Shown piece after piece: positions 24,683-33,607 of a stretch of DNA of 64,000 bases. A program made the translations under genes and the position numbers. The stretch is from Cytophaga sp. FL35 (GTDB lineage Bacteria; Bacteroidota; Bacteroidia; Flavobacteriales; Flavobacteriaceae), in NCBI RefSeq assembly GCF_014349235.1, contig NZ_JACSOH010000005.1, positions 1 through 64,000 on the forward strand, given 5' to 3'. The notes below the pieces were generated by a model. It worked only from the letters and a program-made list of their open reading frames with translations, ran no database searches and was not told the DNA's origin. The stretch's first letter is position 1. Every line of letters starts with the position of its first letter.

Positions 24683-27139
24683 CTAAAAACGCATTCGTAC
24701 TCTTAAGTTCAATACCCTCCCCGTCATAAAATTAGGAATGGCGTATTGGTTTTTACTTTCTACGTCCCTCACCCAAGTATTGGTAATGGAATTTTGGATG
24801 TTGAACATATTAAAAAGTTCCAAGCCGGCACTTAACTCCTCAAATTTATGGAGCCAATGTCCTTTGGGGTAACTTTTATTACCATCGGCAAAAATATAGG
24901 AAATTCCTAAATCGGCACGCTTATAATCCCGTAATCTGCTCTGGTAATTATAGGGGTCTGTATAACTGGGAGAACCACCAGGAACTCCGGTATTATAAAC
25001 CAAGTTAAGATACATCTTAAAATTGGGTACTTGGGGAATGTAATCTTGGTAGAGAATGCCTAGTTTAAAGCGTTGGTCCGTAGGTCTGGCAATATATCCC
25101 CGATTGTTGCTGTTTTCTTCCGTTCTTAAAAACCCAAGGCTCAACCAAGATTCCGTGCCTGGTACAAAAGCTCCTTGTATTCTTACGTCTGCACCGTATA
25201 CATAGGCGGTAGCATTGTTATTGGCCACATATCTAATCCTAACATCATCTAACGTATAGGTGTTTACTTGAGATAGGTCTTTGTAGTATAGTTCACTACT
25301 CAAATGAAATGGCCGGTTCCACCAAGTAAAGGAATATTCATTGCTGGCTACCCAATGCACGGACTTTTGAGCTTTTGTTTCTGGATGAACGTTACCGTTA
25401 AAATCTCTGAGTTCCCTATAAAATGGAGGTTGTTGGTACACCCCACCGGACAGTCTAAAAAGCATATCTTTACTCCAATTGGGCTTTAATGCTAGTTGAA
25501 ACCTTGGGCTCCATATGAAGTGGGACGCACTATTTAGACTTTGACCGCCTATATGCCAATATTGAGAGCGAAGGCCGGCATTGTAATAAAACTCATGGGA
25601 ATTGAAGGTTATTCTATTGCTGAATTGGATAAAACCGGAGACCCTGTTGGTATTAACGTAGTTTCTGGCATAAATACCTGTAAAGGGTACCAAAGGAGCT
25701 TCAAAGGGTTCATAGGGTTGGTTATTACGAAATTCCGTCAGCGGAGGCCGCACGGAATAACCCAAAGAGTCTAAAAATTCCGATTCCCTAATTTGATCCC
25801 TTATATTTTCATGGGTAAATTTTAGCCCCCAACTTAATTTCTTTTCTACTTTAATATGACTTCCTGTATGTCCAATATTTACTATTACGGCATCCAAATC
25901 ATTTCTAGCTCTTTTAAATTGACTGCCATTGCCTCGTGGTGAAGACGCCCCTCCAGATTCGCCAATTTCTAAAGGCGACAAAGCGTAACTTGCTATTACA
26001 TCGCTGTATTCTTCTTCCTGTGTGTGGTACACAGAGCTTGTAAAATGTACAATGGTTTGATTGTTGGTAAAGTAAGTGGACTTTAGGGCGCCAAAAGTAG
26101 TTTTATATTGGTTGTTTTCCCTTCCTTCGTAGAAGACGTTAAGTGTTCTAGGGTCATTAATGGTACCAAAGGTAGTTGAACGGCTTAAGGGCTCATTTTG
26201 GTAATCGTTCACGGAGATATTACCAAGAAAACTTAGATGGAACTTATGGCTGAACTTATAATTACTATAGGTTTGAAAATCTATGAAAACGGGAGTGAAA
26301 TTAGCTTCCGTTTGGGTGCTGTTCACCAATAGGCTGTTGTTTCTGTAACGTAGACCGTTGATAGAACCAAATTTTTTATTCGCTGAAGCCGTTTCTACCG
26401 TGGCGGAAGCACCCAAGAAACTAAGGTCTAATTGAGTGTCAAAATCGTTTGGGTTTTTATAAGTAATGTCCAAAACGGAGGATAATTTATCTCCATACTT
26501 TGCCTGAAATCCGCCAGAGGAAAACGCTACATTTTGAACCATGTCGCTATTCACAAAACTAAGTCCCTCCTGTTGTGCGGACCGTATTAGGAAAGGTCTG
26601 TAAACTTCAATGCCATTGATGTAGACCAAGTTTTCATCATAATTGCCCCCTCTAACGCTGTATTGTGTACTTAATTCATTGTTGGATGTAACTCCTGGCA
26701 GTAGTTTCAATAGGTTTTCTACACCGGCATTGGCACCTGGGATTTTTCTAATGACTTCAGGAGAGATAGTTGTAATACCCTCAATCTTTTTTCGTCCTAA
26801 AGAACTGACGGTTACTTCGGAAATTTGGGTAATGTTCTCTTTGAGAACAGGGTTAAACTCAAATGTTTCATTGGTGTTGAGAATAAGTTCGTTCAGTTGA
26901 GCGGACTTATATCCCACATGTGAAAATTCTACAATTATGGAGCGGTCCGCCGGTACTTCCAAAATGTAAAATCCGTTGGGGTCCGTTACAGTACCTTGGT
27001 TTCCAACATGTACAGATACATCTGAAAGTGGCTCCTCAAGTTCGTTGGTAACAATTCCTGTAAGGTTCGCTTTTTGGGCATAACCGACCGAGACAAATAA
27101 TGTCAGCAAATATAAAAGAACCGATGCTTGCCACTTCAA
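24683..27139 (-). CDS. TonB-dependent receptor with N-terminal carboxypeptidase-like domain
   Basis: 818 residues. Signal peptide to about residue 21, then a CarbopepD_reg-type domain (about 23-110; LTGIVTNELEEPLSDVSVHV and GFYILEVPADRSIIVEFSHVGY), a plug domain (about 125-235; LLKLLPGVTSNNELSTQYSVRGG, YINGIEVYRPF) and a 22-strand-type barrel ending in aromatic phenylalanine (LRVRMRF), the usual outer-membrane targeting end. There is no SusD partner next to it, so it is not a SusC system; the substrate is unknown and could be a metal chelate or peptide. It sits between the M23 peptidase gene (6 bases) and the CsgG-like gene (3 bases). Confidence 0.92.
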   Translation of the reverse strand: MKWQASVLLYLLTLFVSVGYAQKANLTGIVTNELEEPLSDVSVHVGNQGTVTDPNGFYILEVPADRSIIVEFSHVGYKSAQLNELILNTNETFEFNPVLKENITQISEVTVSSLGRKKIEGITTISPEVIRKIPGANAGVENLLKLLPGVTSNNELSTQYSVRGGNYDENLVYINGIEVYRPFLIRSAQQEGLSFVNSDMVQNVAFSSGGFQAKYGDKLSSVLDITYKNPNDFDTQLDLSFLGASATVETASANKKFGSINGLRYRNNSLLVNSTQTEANFTPVFIDFQTYSNYKFSHKFHLSFLGNISVNDYQNEPLSRSTTFGTINDPRTLNVFYEGRENNQYKTTFGALKSTYFTNNQTIVHFTSSVYHTQEEEYSDVIASYALSPLEIGESGGASSPRGNGSQFKRARNDLDAVIVNIGHTGSHIKVEKKLSWGLKFTHENIRDQIRESEFLDSLGYSVRPPLTEFRNNQPYEPFEAPLVPFTGIYARNYVNTNRVSGFIQFSNRITFNSHEFYYNAGLRSQYWHIGGQSLNSASHFIWSPRFQLALKPNWSKDMLFRLSGGVYQQPPFYRELRDFNGNVHPETKAQKSVHWVASNEYSFTWWNRPFHLSSELYYKDLSQVNTYTLDDVRIRYVANNNATAYVYGADVRIQGAFVPGTESWLSLGFLRTEENSNNRGYIARPTDQRFKLGILYQDYIPQVPNFKMYLNLVYNTGVPGGSPSYTDPYNYQSRLRDYKRADLGISYIFADGNKSYPKGHWLHKFEELSAGLELFNMFNIQNSITNTWVRDVESKNQYAIPNFMTGRVLNLRVRMRF

Positions 27140-27145
27140 GAAGTA

Positions 27146-28837
27146 TTATTTTCTAAAAAACGTGCTTTTGAATGTACTGGTATTACCCACATTGTCCGTG
27201 ACAATAACTTCTAGGTTGCATTCCTTTTGGTCGAGGATTACATCGTCAAAATTATAGGTCAAGGTATTGGTCTTAGGTTCATATTCCATTAAAATCCACT
27301 TACCGTTAATGGTAGCGGAGTAGGTATCTACGCCGCTAAGGTCATCGGAAATATGAACGCTTAAATAATGGTAATTACTCAACCATTTTTGGTCTTTAAA
27401 GTTTTTGGGTCTAATGGTTGGGGCAACTGTATCCTTTGCCAGCGTATAGGTGCCCAAATTGCGGGTACGGGTGGTAAAGGTATTTCCTCTTTTATAGGTG
27501 GAGGAGTAATGCGGTCTTAATCTGCTATCCAATCTGGCTATGAACATTTGGTTACGTTCATCGGCACTATATTTTTCAACATCAAAGGTGATGGTAAAAT
27601 TTCTATGGGCGGCTACTCGGCTGTTATGTATGGTTACCGTGTCTTCCCCTTTTTCTAGTTCGATATAAAAATTGTCATAGAAAGTATTGGCCGGAAAATA
27701 AACCTTGGCACCAACCAAATCATAATTGTTGGGTTTTTTGGCTATGACGTAATTTTCCGTTTTCTCTTCATCTTTCTCAACAACCACCGCTTCTTTTTTA
27801 CCTTCTACGGGAATTATCGCTTTGGTAATATTGCCTTCAAAGTCCTTTATAACCAATTCTACCTGATAACTTAGTCCTTCCCTAATATCTATTTTTCCAT
27901 CATTATAGATGGTATTATAAATACTTAGTTTATTTCCCGGAGCCTTGAAAAGTCTTTGTACCCTTTGGCGATATCTGCCATAGCGGTCGTAATCAATTAA
28001 AGTATTCAGTAAACGTGTTTCGGAAAAAGAAAAACTCTCTAAATCATAATCAGTATAGGTGGTACCATTTACTAATTGCTGAACGGAATACACCCCATTA
28101 CGGTTGGCCGCCAAATCTTGGCGGTCATACCCTATAAAGCCAAAACCAATGGTTCCTGAGGCGTTTACTTTTTGGGCCAGAAAGGTACCGTCTGCCTGTT
28201 TTTTAAAACTGATTTCAATAGGTTCCTTACTCTGGTTCACCACGGCATCATCAGATAATGCATACCCATATATTTTTTCCAAAGTAGGATTGGTGGCATC
28301 CCTCACCTCAAAACCGTACAGTAGTGGATTGGTAGGTTTTTCTGAAATGCTACTCCGAATTTCAAAGTGAAGGTGTGGGCCAGATGAGCCGCCTGTATTT
28401 CCACCGTAGGCTATTACGTTACCTTTGGTAACTTTTAGTTCCCCGTATTTGGGAAATACCTCTACCTCATATGATTTTTTCTCATATTGCACTTTTTTGA
28501 TGTATTCCTCAATTTCTGGTCCAAACTTTTGAAGGTGTCCGTACACAGAGGTATAACCATTTGGGTGTGCAACATAAAGAGCTTTTCCATAACCCCAGTG
28601 GGAGACCTTTATTCGGGTAACACTACCATCACCAATAGCGTAAATTGGTAGACCTTCCCTTTGTTTGGTCTTAATGTCTATACCGGAATGAAAATGGTTA
28701 GAGCGTAGCTCTCCAAATGTACCGGCTAGTATAATAGGAATATCCATTGGGGACCTAAAAGCGTCCTGAGGATAGTTTTCCTGTGCGTTGACGATAATAC
28801 AAAAACAAAAAAGTAGTAGTAAAATAGATTTGCCCAT
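27146..28837 (-). CDS. M23 family metallopeptidase
   Basis: 563 residues with signal peptide MGKSILLLLFCFCIIVNAQ. The LytM/M23 domain lies at about residues 35-175, with zinc ligands in SNHFHSGIDIKT (His, Asp) and GPHLHFEIR (His) and the typical NTGGSSGPHLHFE ending. The long C-terminal part (about 180-563) is beta-rich and probably holds Ig-like or binding modules. Expected to cut peptidoglycan cross-links or a related peptide in the periplasm. It heads an operon with a TonB-dependent receptor and a CsgG-like protein, driven by the promoter at 28865-28893. Confidence 0.92.
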   Translation of the reverse strand: MGKSILLLLFCFCIIVNAQENYPQDAFRSPMDIPIILAGTFGELRSNHFHSGIDIKTKQREGLPIYAIGDGSVTRIKVSHWGYGKALYVAHPNGYTSVYGHLQKFGPEIEEYIKKVQYEKKSYEVEVFPKYGELKVTKGNVIAYGGNTGGSSGPHLHFEIRSSISEKPTNPLLYGFEVRDATNPTLEKIYGYALSDDAVVNQSKEPIEISFKKQADGTFLAQKVNASGTIGFGFIGYDRQDLAANRNGVYSVQQLVNGTTYTDYDLESFSFSETRLLNTLIDYDRYGRYRQRVQRLFKAPGNKLSIYNTIYNDGKIDIREGLSYQVELVIKDFEGNITKAIIPVEGKKEAVVVEKDEEKTENYVIAKKPNNYDLVGAKVYFPANTFYDNFYIELEKGEDTVTIHNSRVAAHRNFTITFDVEKYSADERNQMFIARLDSRLRPHYSSTYKRGNTFTTRTRNLGTYTLAKDTVAPTIRPKNFKDQKWLSNYHYLSVHISDDLSGVDTYSATINGKWILMEYEPKTNTLTYNFDDVILDQKECNLEVIVTDNVGNTSTFKSTFFRK

Positions 28838-28864
28838 AATCTTTTAAAGAAATACGAAATTAGC

Positions 28865-28893
28865 CAAACGTATTGTAAACTTGAAAAATCAAA
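28865..28893 (-). promoter_or_regulatory. Promoter of the M23-TonB receptor operon
   Basis: Minus strand: TTTG (28893-28890), a 17-base spacer, then TACGTTTG (28872-28865), fitting the Bacteroidota promoter form. The leader to the ATG at 28837 is about 20 bases. Confidence 0.65.
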
Positions 28894-28974
28894 TTCATAA
28901 AAATGCTAAGTCCACTGAGTTTCAACGTAAATAAACTTGTTAAAGTATTACTTCAACATTATTTGAAAAAAGAA

Positions 28975-29005
28975 TTGCTAGGAAGTATTAGGTATGTTAA
29001 CTTTG
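28975..29005 (+). promoter_or_regulatory. Promoter of the zapA operon
   Basis: TTG at 28975-28977, a 20-base spacer and TAACTTTG at 28998-29005 match the Bacteroidota promoter form. The leader to the ATG at 29031 is about 20 bases. Confidence 0.65.
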
Positions 29006-29030
29006 TGTAAAATGCATCGCGTTTGAAATT

Positions 29031-29321
29031 ATGAGTGAATTGGTACAGGTTGTCGACTCTTTGGAGAACAAAATCAGCAAGTTACTGCATAAGATGGAGT
29101 TGCTCCAACAGACAAATACCAGATTGGAAGAAGAACTAAATTCCCTAAAAAATGACCGGGAAAAGGTTTTGGAATCCGTTTCCTTTTGGGAGGAAAAATA
29201 TAATTCACTTAAACTAGCGGACTCGATGTTTGGCAGTAATACAGATAAGACAGAAGCTAAGCTTAAGATAAATGCTTTGATAAGGGAGTTGGACCATTGT
29301 ATAGCCCAACTTTCGGAATAA
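29031..29321 (+). CDS. Small coiled-coil protein upstream of zapA
   Basis: 96 residues, almost entirely alpha-helical coiled coil: heptad-like leucines through VDSLENKISKLLHKMELL and TRLEEELNSLKN, then a short helical tail (LKINALIRELDHCIAQLSE). It has no signal or enzyme motif. It precedes zapA by 10 bases and is cotranscribed with it, so a role in cell division together with ZapA is plausible, comparable in size and shape to ZapB; homology to ZapB is not evident. Some databases mislabel such proteins. Confidence 0.8.
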   Translation: MSELVQVVDSLENKISKLLHKMELLQQTNTRLEEELNSLKNDREKVLESVSFWEEKYNSLKLADSMFGSNTDKTEAKLKINALIRELDHCIAQLSE

Positions 29322-29331
29322 TAAAATCAAA

Positions 29332-29628
29332 ATGTCAGAAAAGCTCAAAATAAAGCTCTCCATTGCGGATCGAGTTTATCCCTTGACCATAGACCCAAGC
29401 CAGGAAGAAGGCTTGCGAAAAGCGGCCAAGAATATTGAGCAATTGGCAAAAAAGTTTGAACAGAGTTACGCCGTTAGGGACAAGCAAGATGTATTGGCTA
29501 TGTGCGCTTTACAGTTTGCCTCTAAAATAGAACAGCGGGGCATTGATCAAACCGAAAACAACCAAGAGGCTACGGAGCGTTTAAAATCTCTGGAACAATT
29601 GGTTGCATCTAAGCTTGGTGTAAAGTAA
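29332..29628 (+). CDS. zapA: Cell division protein ZapA
   Basis: 98 residues. The N-terminal globular part (KLKIKLSIADRVYPLTIDPSQ, EEGLRKAAKNIEQLAKKF) and the C-terminal helix that dimerises (VLAMCALQFASKIEQ and after) match ZapA. ZapA binds FtsZ protofilaments and stabilises the Z ring at midcell. It is cotranscribed with the coiled-coil gene before it and is followed by the 6S RNA, the same order as zapA-ssrS in Gammaproteobacteria. Confidence 0.88.
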   Translation: MSEKLKIKLSIADRVYPLTIDPSQEEGLRKAAKNIEQLAKKFEQSYAVRDKQDVLAMCALQFASKIEQRGIDQTENNQEATERLKSLEQLVASKLGVK

Positions 29629-29644
29629 ACGTTCTTTAAAATAG

Positions 29645-29823
29645 CATAAAGTTACTGCCCACATTGGTACTATCTTTTGACAAACTCAACGTTAATTTGT
29701 TTAAAAAGGGTGAGTTTAGGTTGTAAAAGCAGGCCTTACTAGTATAAGGATCCTTGAGCAGCCTGTTAGCCCTAAACCTGTTTTTAGGAGTTTGTACAAA
29801 ACTTCTCCAATGTGGGTTTTTTT
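29645..29823 (+). ncRNA. ssrS: 6S RNA (6S-Flavo type)
   Basis: The segment folds as one long interrupted hairpin. The closing stem is CCCACATTGG (29658-29667) with CCAATGTGGG (29807-29816), followed by a run of seven T that ends the transcript. Further in: CAAACTC (29681-29687) with GAGTTTG (29788-29794); GTTTAGG (29714-29720) with CCTAAAC (29771-29777); GCAGGC with GCCTGT; and an apical CCTTA/TAAGG. Unpaired regions between the stems form the central bubble that mimics an open promoter in 6S RNA. The position right after zapA and before rny fits the known 6S-Flavo family (Rfam 6S-Flavo). 6S RNA binds housekeeping RNA polymerase and dampens transcription. The exact 5' end is uncertain. Confidence 0.88.
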
Positions 29824-29841
29824 ATATTAAATATTAAGTAT

Positions 29842-31410
29842 ATGGATATTGCAACACTAATAATAGCAGCAATCGTAGGTATCGTCATTGGCTTTGCGAT
29901 AGCTAAATTTTTGGAAAAGGGAAAAGCTTCCAAGACCCTTTCCGAAGCCAAAAACAAGGCCGAGGCCATTCTAAAGGATGCCAAAACGGAAGGGGAAAAC
30001 ATTAAAAAGGACAAAATCTTTCAAGCCAAAGAAAAATTTTTGGAACTCAAGGCAGAGCATGAGAAAGTAATTGTTAGCAAGGACAAGAAAATAAACGAAG
30101 CCGAAAAGCGTACCCGTGATAAAGAATCACAGGTGAGCAGTGAATTGGCCAAAAACAAAAAGCTGAACCAACAGTTGGATTCCAAGCTAAAGGAGTTGAA
30201 CCATAAGGAAGAATTCTTTGAGAAGAAACAAACAGAACTGGATAAGCTCCATAGAAATCAAGTTCAACAATTAGAGGTCATTTCCGGGCTCTCTGCGGAT
30301 GAGGCCAAAGGTCAGTTGCTGGAGTCCTTGAAGGAAACCGCTAAAACGGACGCTATGGCTTATATCCAGACAACCTTGGAAGAAGCTAAACTTACTGCCC
30401 AGCAGGAGGCCAAGAAAATTGTTATTAATACCATTCAAAGAATTGGTACGGAAGAAGCGGTGGAGAACTGCGTTTCCGTTTTCAATTTGGAATCCGATGA
30501 TGTTAAGGGTAGGATTATTGGTAGGGAAGGACGAAATATTAGGGCTTTGGAATCTGCAACGGGTGTAGAGATTATAGTAGATGATACCCCTGAAGCAATT
30601 ATACTCTCTTGTTTTGACTCGGTTAGGAGGGAGGTAGCTCGGTTGTCACTACATAAGCTAGTGACAGATGGAAGGATCCACCCTGCTAGAATTGAAGAAA
30701 TTGTCAAGAAAACAGAAAAGCAGATTGAGCAGGAAATTGTGGAGGTTGGTAAACGTGCCGTTATTGATTTGGGTATTCATGGATTGCACCCAGAATTGGT
30801 ACGGGCCGTGGGTAGAATGAAATACCGTTCATCCTATGGTCAAAACCTATTGCAACACTCTAGGGAGGTAGCCAAACTTTGCGGTGTAATGGCAGCTGAA
30901 TTAGGTCTGAACCCTAAATTGGCCAAACGTGCCGGTTTATTGCATGATATTGGTAAGGTTCCTAATACAGAGGCTGAGGTAGAAACTCCTCACGCCATCT
31001 TAGGTATGCAATGGGCAGAAAAATACGGTGAAAAATCAGACGTATGCAATGCCATTGGTGCCCACCATGATGAAATTGAAATGAAAACCTTGATTGCGCC
31101 CATTGTTCAAGTTTGTGATGCGATTAGTGGAGCAAGGCCAGGTGCTCGTAGACAAGTATTGGATTCCTATATCCAACGATTAAAGGATTTGGAGGATATA
31201 GCCTTTGGCTTTGGAGGGGTCCAAAAGGCCTATGCTATACAAGCTGGTAGGGAACTTAGGGTAATAGTGGAAAGTGAAAAAGTAAACGATGAAAAAGCGG
31301 CCCAGCTTTCGTTTGAAATTTCTCAAAAAATCCAAACTGATATGACCTATCCGGGGCAAGTGAAAGTTACCGTGATCAGGGAAACCCGTTCGGTAAACGT
31401 TGCCAAATAA
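29842..31410 (+). CDS. rny: Ribonuclease Y
   Basis: 522 residues from the ATG at 29842; the longer reading from 29812 overlaps the 6S terminator. An N-terminal membrane anchor ([20 protein letters not shown]) is followed by a long coiled coil (about 30-200), a KH RNA-binding domain ([19 protein letters not shown]), and an HD domain ([31 protein letters not shown]) that holds the metal site. RNase Y starts decay of many mRNAs at the membrane. It ends at a strong terminator at 31432. Confidence 0.95.
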   Translation: MDIATLIIAAIVGIVIGFAIAKFLEKGKASKTLSEAKNKAEAILKDAKTEGENIKKDKIFQAKEKFLELKAEHEKVIVSKDKKINEAEKRTRDKESQVSSELAKNKKLNQQLDSKLKELNHKEEFFEKKQTELDKLHRNQVQQLEVISGLSADEAKGQLLESLKETAKTDAMAYIQTTLEEAKLTAQQEAKKIVINTIQRIGTEEAVENCVSVFNLESDDVKGRIIGREGRNIRALESATGVEIIVDDTPEAIILSCFDSVRREVARLSLHKLVTDGRIHPARIEEIVKKTEKQIEQEIVEVGKRAVIDLGIHGLHPELVRAVGRMKYRSSYGQNLLQHSREVAKLCGVMAAELGLNPKLAKRAGLLHDIGKVPNTEAEVETPHAILGMQWAEKYGEKSDVCNAIGAHHDEIEMKTLIAPIVQVCDAISGARPGARRQVLDSYIQRLKDLEDIAFGFGGVQKAYAIQAGRELRVIVESEKVNDEKAAQLSFEISQKIQTDMTYPGQVKVTVIRETRSVNVAK

Positions 31411-31431
31411 GCATTTACTAGGTACAAAATG

Positions 31432-31460
31432 AAAAGACCGCAATCGCGGTCTTTTTTTTT
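31432..31460. terminator. Terminator of rny (bidirectional)
   Basis: Perfect stem AAAAGACCGC / GCGGTCTTTT (31432-31441 and 31446-31455) with loop AATC and a run of nine T. The reverse strand has a shorter U run, so it may also end the leftward EEP/DUF3124 transcript. Confidence 0.92.
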
Positions 31461-31475
31461 ATCTTGAGGAATGAT

Positions 31476-32178
31476 TTAGAGGTCTAATACAAGCGGCATG
31501 TGATCACTTAAATGTAGCCAATTAGTAGGTTTGCCAATGGAAAAGCTTCCCATAGATTGAAAACAAGGATACCCAAAAAAGTAATCTATGTGGTATGGCT
31601 TTTCAGGGTTTTTATGGTGGTAAAAAGTAGGTATCCTTTCTTCTGATTGTTTTTCTTGATAATAGGTATGATACAGGCTTTCAATTCCTTTTTCTTTGAG
31701 TTGGCGAACAACATCTGTATGATTCCACCAACGATCCCATTGGTCCCATTTTTTATTGCTATTAAAATCGCCGGCTATTAAAATCTTGTTTAATTTAGGT
31801 AGATTTATCTGCAGATATTTGCAGAACTGACCTATATAACCAAAATTAGGGGAACTGTTTTGTTTTGTCCATACCCCTAATAATTGAAAATCGTTATTGA
31901 CCAAGCAAGGAAGAAATAGCTTTACTTGGTGGTCACTGTAATAGTCTGACCAATTAAGCGGTAATAAATCAATGTCTCTTCTTGCGAAAATTCCTAAACC
32001 CTTAGTTTCTTGAATCTCCTATCCAGAGGTGGTTAGCTCCCCATAATTCATAGGGAGTGTTGGGGTAATTAATCGGATTTCCACATTCTTGGATAATGTA
32101 TATGTCCGCGTTCAGTTTTACTAGTTCATGGAATTTCTTCCTTAAGGCACCATTACAATTCCATGAAACAATTTTCAC
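31476..32178 (-). pseudogene. EEP-family nuclease/phosphatase gene broken by a frameshift
   Basis: Read from the GTG at 32178 the product begins KIVSWNCNGALRKKF and IYIIQECGNP, both EEP (exonuclease-endonuclease-phosphatase) motifs. This frame meets a TAA at about 32002-32004, after LWIGDSRN. The other frame then continues without a break: KGLGIFARRDID, IAGDFNSNKKWDQW, YHIDYFFG and LSDHMPLVLDL, ending at 31476. A single extra base near 32004 (minus-strand AACTAAGG instead of AACAAGG) would explain it. An ATG at 31904 could only give the C-terminal half, lacking the first catalytic residues. The GTG abuts the stop codon of the DUF3124 gene, so they share an operon. Sequencing error or a real inactivating mutation are both possible. 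Confidence 0.85.
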
Positions 32179-32694
32179 TTACTTTATCCTTTTGGATTGC
32201 GTAGTAAACGAAAGCCCTTGTTGTCCTACGGTAGAATTCATGACGCCTTCAAACAGGGGTTCTGGTGTATTTAGAGGTTTTTTCCATTCAAATAGAAAAT
32301 TGGAACCCGTGCCCCCTTCTACGTCCACCTCGTCTATAATTATTTCAGTGGTTTCCATAGGGGCAAGATACAAGGGATGGTTAAAATACGTACGAACCAA
32401 TTTTCCATGGGTATCAAAATATTCAGCTTTTAAAAGATAGATGGTATCTTGATCGCTGGTATTTCGCATACTTACCATGGCCGTGAGATTATGCGTTTTA
32501 TGCTCCGAAAGGCTATAAATTTGGGAATAGATGGATAAGTAAGATTTTCCATATTCGAGACTATCCAAAGAGCTTACATCCACTTTTCTTTTGGACCAGT
32601 TTTCGGGGTTTATGGAGCTCACCTCTTTTTTTTCTTCAAAATTACAAGAGGACAGAAATATGGAAAACAGAAGAGCAACCGAAAAAATTCTCAT
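32179..32694 (-). CDS. DUF3124 family lipoprotein
   Basis: 171 residues with a lipoprotein signal ending in FLSSC followed by NFEEKK. The body matches DUF3124: SYLSIYSQIYS, TAMVSMRNTSDQDTIYLLK, YFDTHGKLVRTYF, and a C-terminal GSNFLFEWKKP stretch. It is an all-beta exported protein of unknown function. Its stop codon directly abuts the GTG of the frameshifted EEP gene. Upstream lie a probable promoter (32720-32727) and a 12-bp inverted repeat. Confidence 0.85.
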   Translation of the reverse strand: MRIFSVALLFSIFLSSCNFEEKKEVSSINPENWSKRKVDVSSLDSLEYGKSYLSIYSQIYSLSEHKTHNLTAMVSMRNTSDQDTIYLLKAEYFDTHGKLVRTYFNHPLYLAPMETTEIIIDEVDVEGGTGSNFLFEWKKPLNTPEPLFEGVMNSTVGQQGLSFTTQSKRIK

Positions 32695-32704
32695 TTGTTT
32701 GGGA

Positions 32705-32737
32705 TTTAAATTGGTATTTCAAATCTACCAATTTAAA
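32705..32737. repeat. 12-bp perfect inverted repeat overlapping a promoter
   Basis: TTTAAATTGGTA (32705-32716) and TACCAATTTAAA (32726-32737) are exact reverse complements around a 9-base loop. The minus-strand -7 element TAGATTTG (32720-32727) lies in the loop and one arm. It could be an operator for the DUF3124 gene or a terminator of the PhzF gene, although no T run follows. Confidence 0.6.
32720..32727 (-). promoter_or_regulatory. -7 promoter element of the DUF3124/EEP operon
   Basis: Minus-strand TAGATTTG, an exact TAnnTTTG, about 26 bases before the ATG at 32694. Overlaps the inverted repeat at 32705-32737. Confidence 0.5.
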
Positions 32738-32783
32738 CCTTATAAATACGAGGTCCCTGAAATCAAAAAAGCTTGATACTAGA

Positions 32784-33569
32784 TTATATATGAATGTGTC
32801 CTGTGAGGAATAATTGACATTTTCCACGCATTTCTACTCGGTTTTCCAACAAGGTACATTGTAAATCACCACCTCTTGCCGATAGTTGTTTAGCATTAAA
32901 TTCCGTTTTGCCGGTTTTTTGGTGCCAAAGAGGGGTCAAGGTGGTATGTGCGGAGCCTGTAACCGGGTCTTCATTAATCCCTGATTGAGGTGCAAAAAAA
33001 CGTGATACAAAATCTACGGAGCTACCTATTGCGGTAGCAATGACTCCACGGGCATTCAACTTTTGGATGCTTTCCAGTTCGGGCTGTAGGGTTGCGATTT
33101 CTTCTTCAGAATCAAATACCAAGACAAAATCGGTTTTTCCTTCATAGGCTTCTTTTGCCTCTAACTGAAAGCATTTTTTTAAGTCATCCGATAAGGATAT
33201 TTTCTCCAGTTCGTCCGCAGGGAAGTTCATACTAAGCATATCCTCTCGCTTTTCTACGAGTAGTTGGCCACTTCTTGGAGAAATAAATTTGATCTGGTCT
33301 TTAGAATAACCTTCCAAATAAAATAAAACGTAAGCCGCAGCCAGAGTGGCGTGACCACAGAGGTCAACCTCAGTAGTAGGTGTAAACCATCTAATTTCAA
33401 AGTGATCTTGTTTAGGAACATAGAATGCAGTTTCCGCCAAATTATTCTCCATGGCTATTTTCTGCATAAGCTGGTCTTCTAACCATTCTTTTAATGGACA
33501 GATCGCCGCAGGATTACCTCCGAAGACTTTATCGGTAAAGGCATCAACTTGGAATAGTCTTAGCTTCAT
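32784..33569 (-). CDS. PhzF family isomerase
   Basis: 261 residues from the ATG at 33569 (MKLRLFQVDAFTDKVFGGNP), the usual start of the family; a reading from 33593 adds eight residues without support. PhzF motifs: FGGNPAAICPL, catalytic Glu in ENNLAETAFYV, LCGHATLAAAYVLF, and near the end GSAHTTLTPLWHQKTG. The protein has the duplicated diaminopimelate epimerase-like fold. Members outside phenazine clusters act on unknown small molecules; no phenazine genes are near. It is separated by 38 bases from the histidine kinase gene start side and is transcribed after it. Confidence 0.9.
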   Translation of the reverse strand: MKLRLFQVDAFTDKVFGGNPAAICPLKEWLEDQLMQKIAMENNLAETAFYVPKQDHFEIRWFTPTTEVDLCGHATLAAAYVLFYLEGYSKDQIKFISPRSGQLLVEKREDMLSMNFPADELEKISLSDDLKKCFQLEAKEAYEGKTDFVLVFDSEEEIATLQPELESIQKLNARGVIATAIGSSVDFVSRFFAPQSGINEDPVTGSAHTTLTPLWHQKTGKTEFNAKQLSARGGDLQCTLLENRVEMRGKCQLFLTGHIHI

Positions 33570-33607
33570 GAAGTCTAACTTATAAGCACCCAAGGTACAT
33601 AAAGCTC

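Noticed and set aside
24683-27139. SusC-type polysaccharide system
   Set aside because: No SusD-like lipoprotein follows the TonB-dependent receptor, and its neighbours are a peptidase and a CsgG-like protein.
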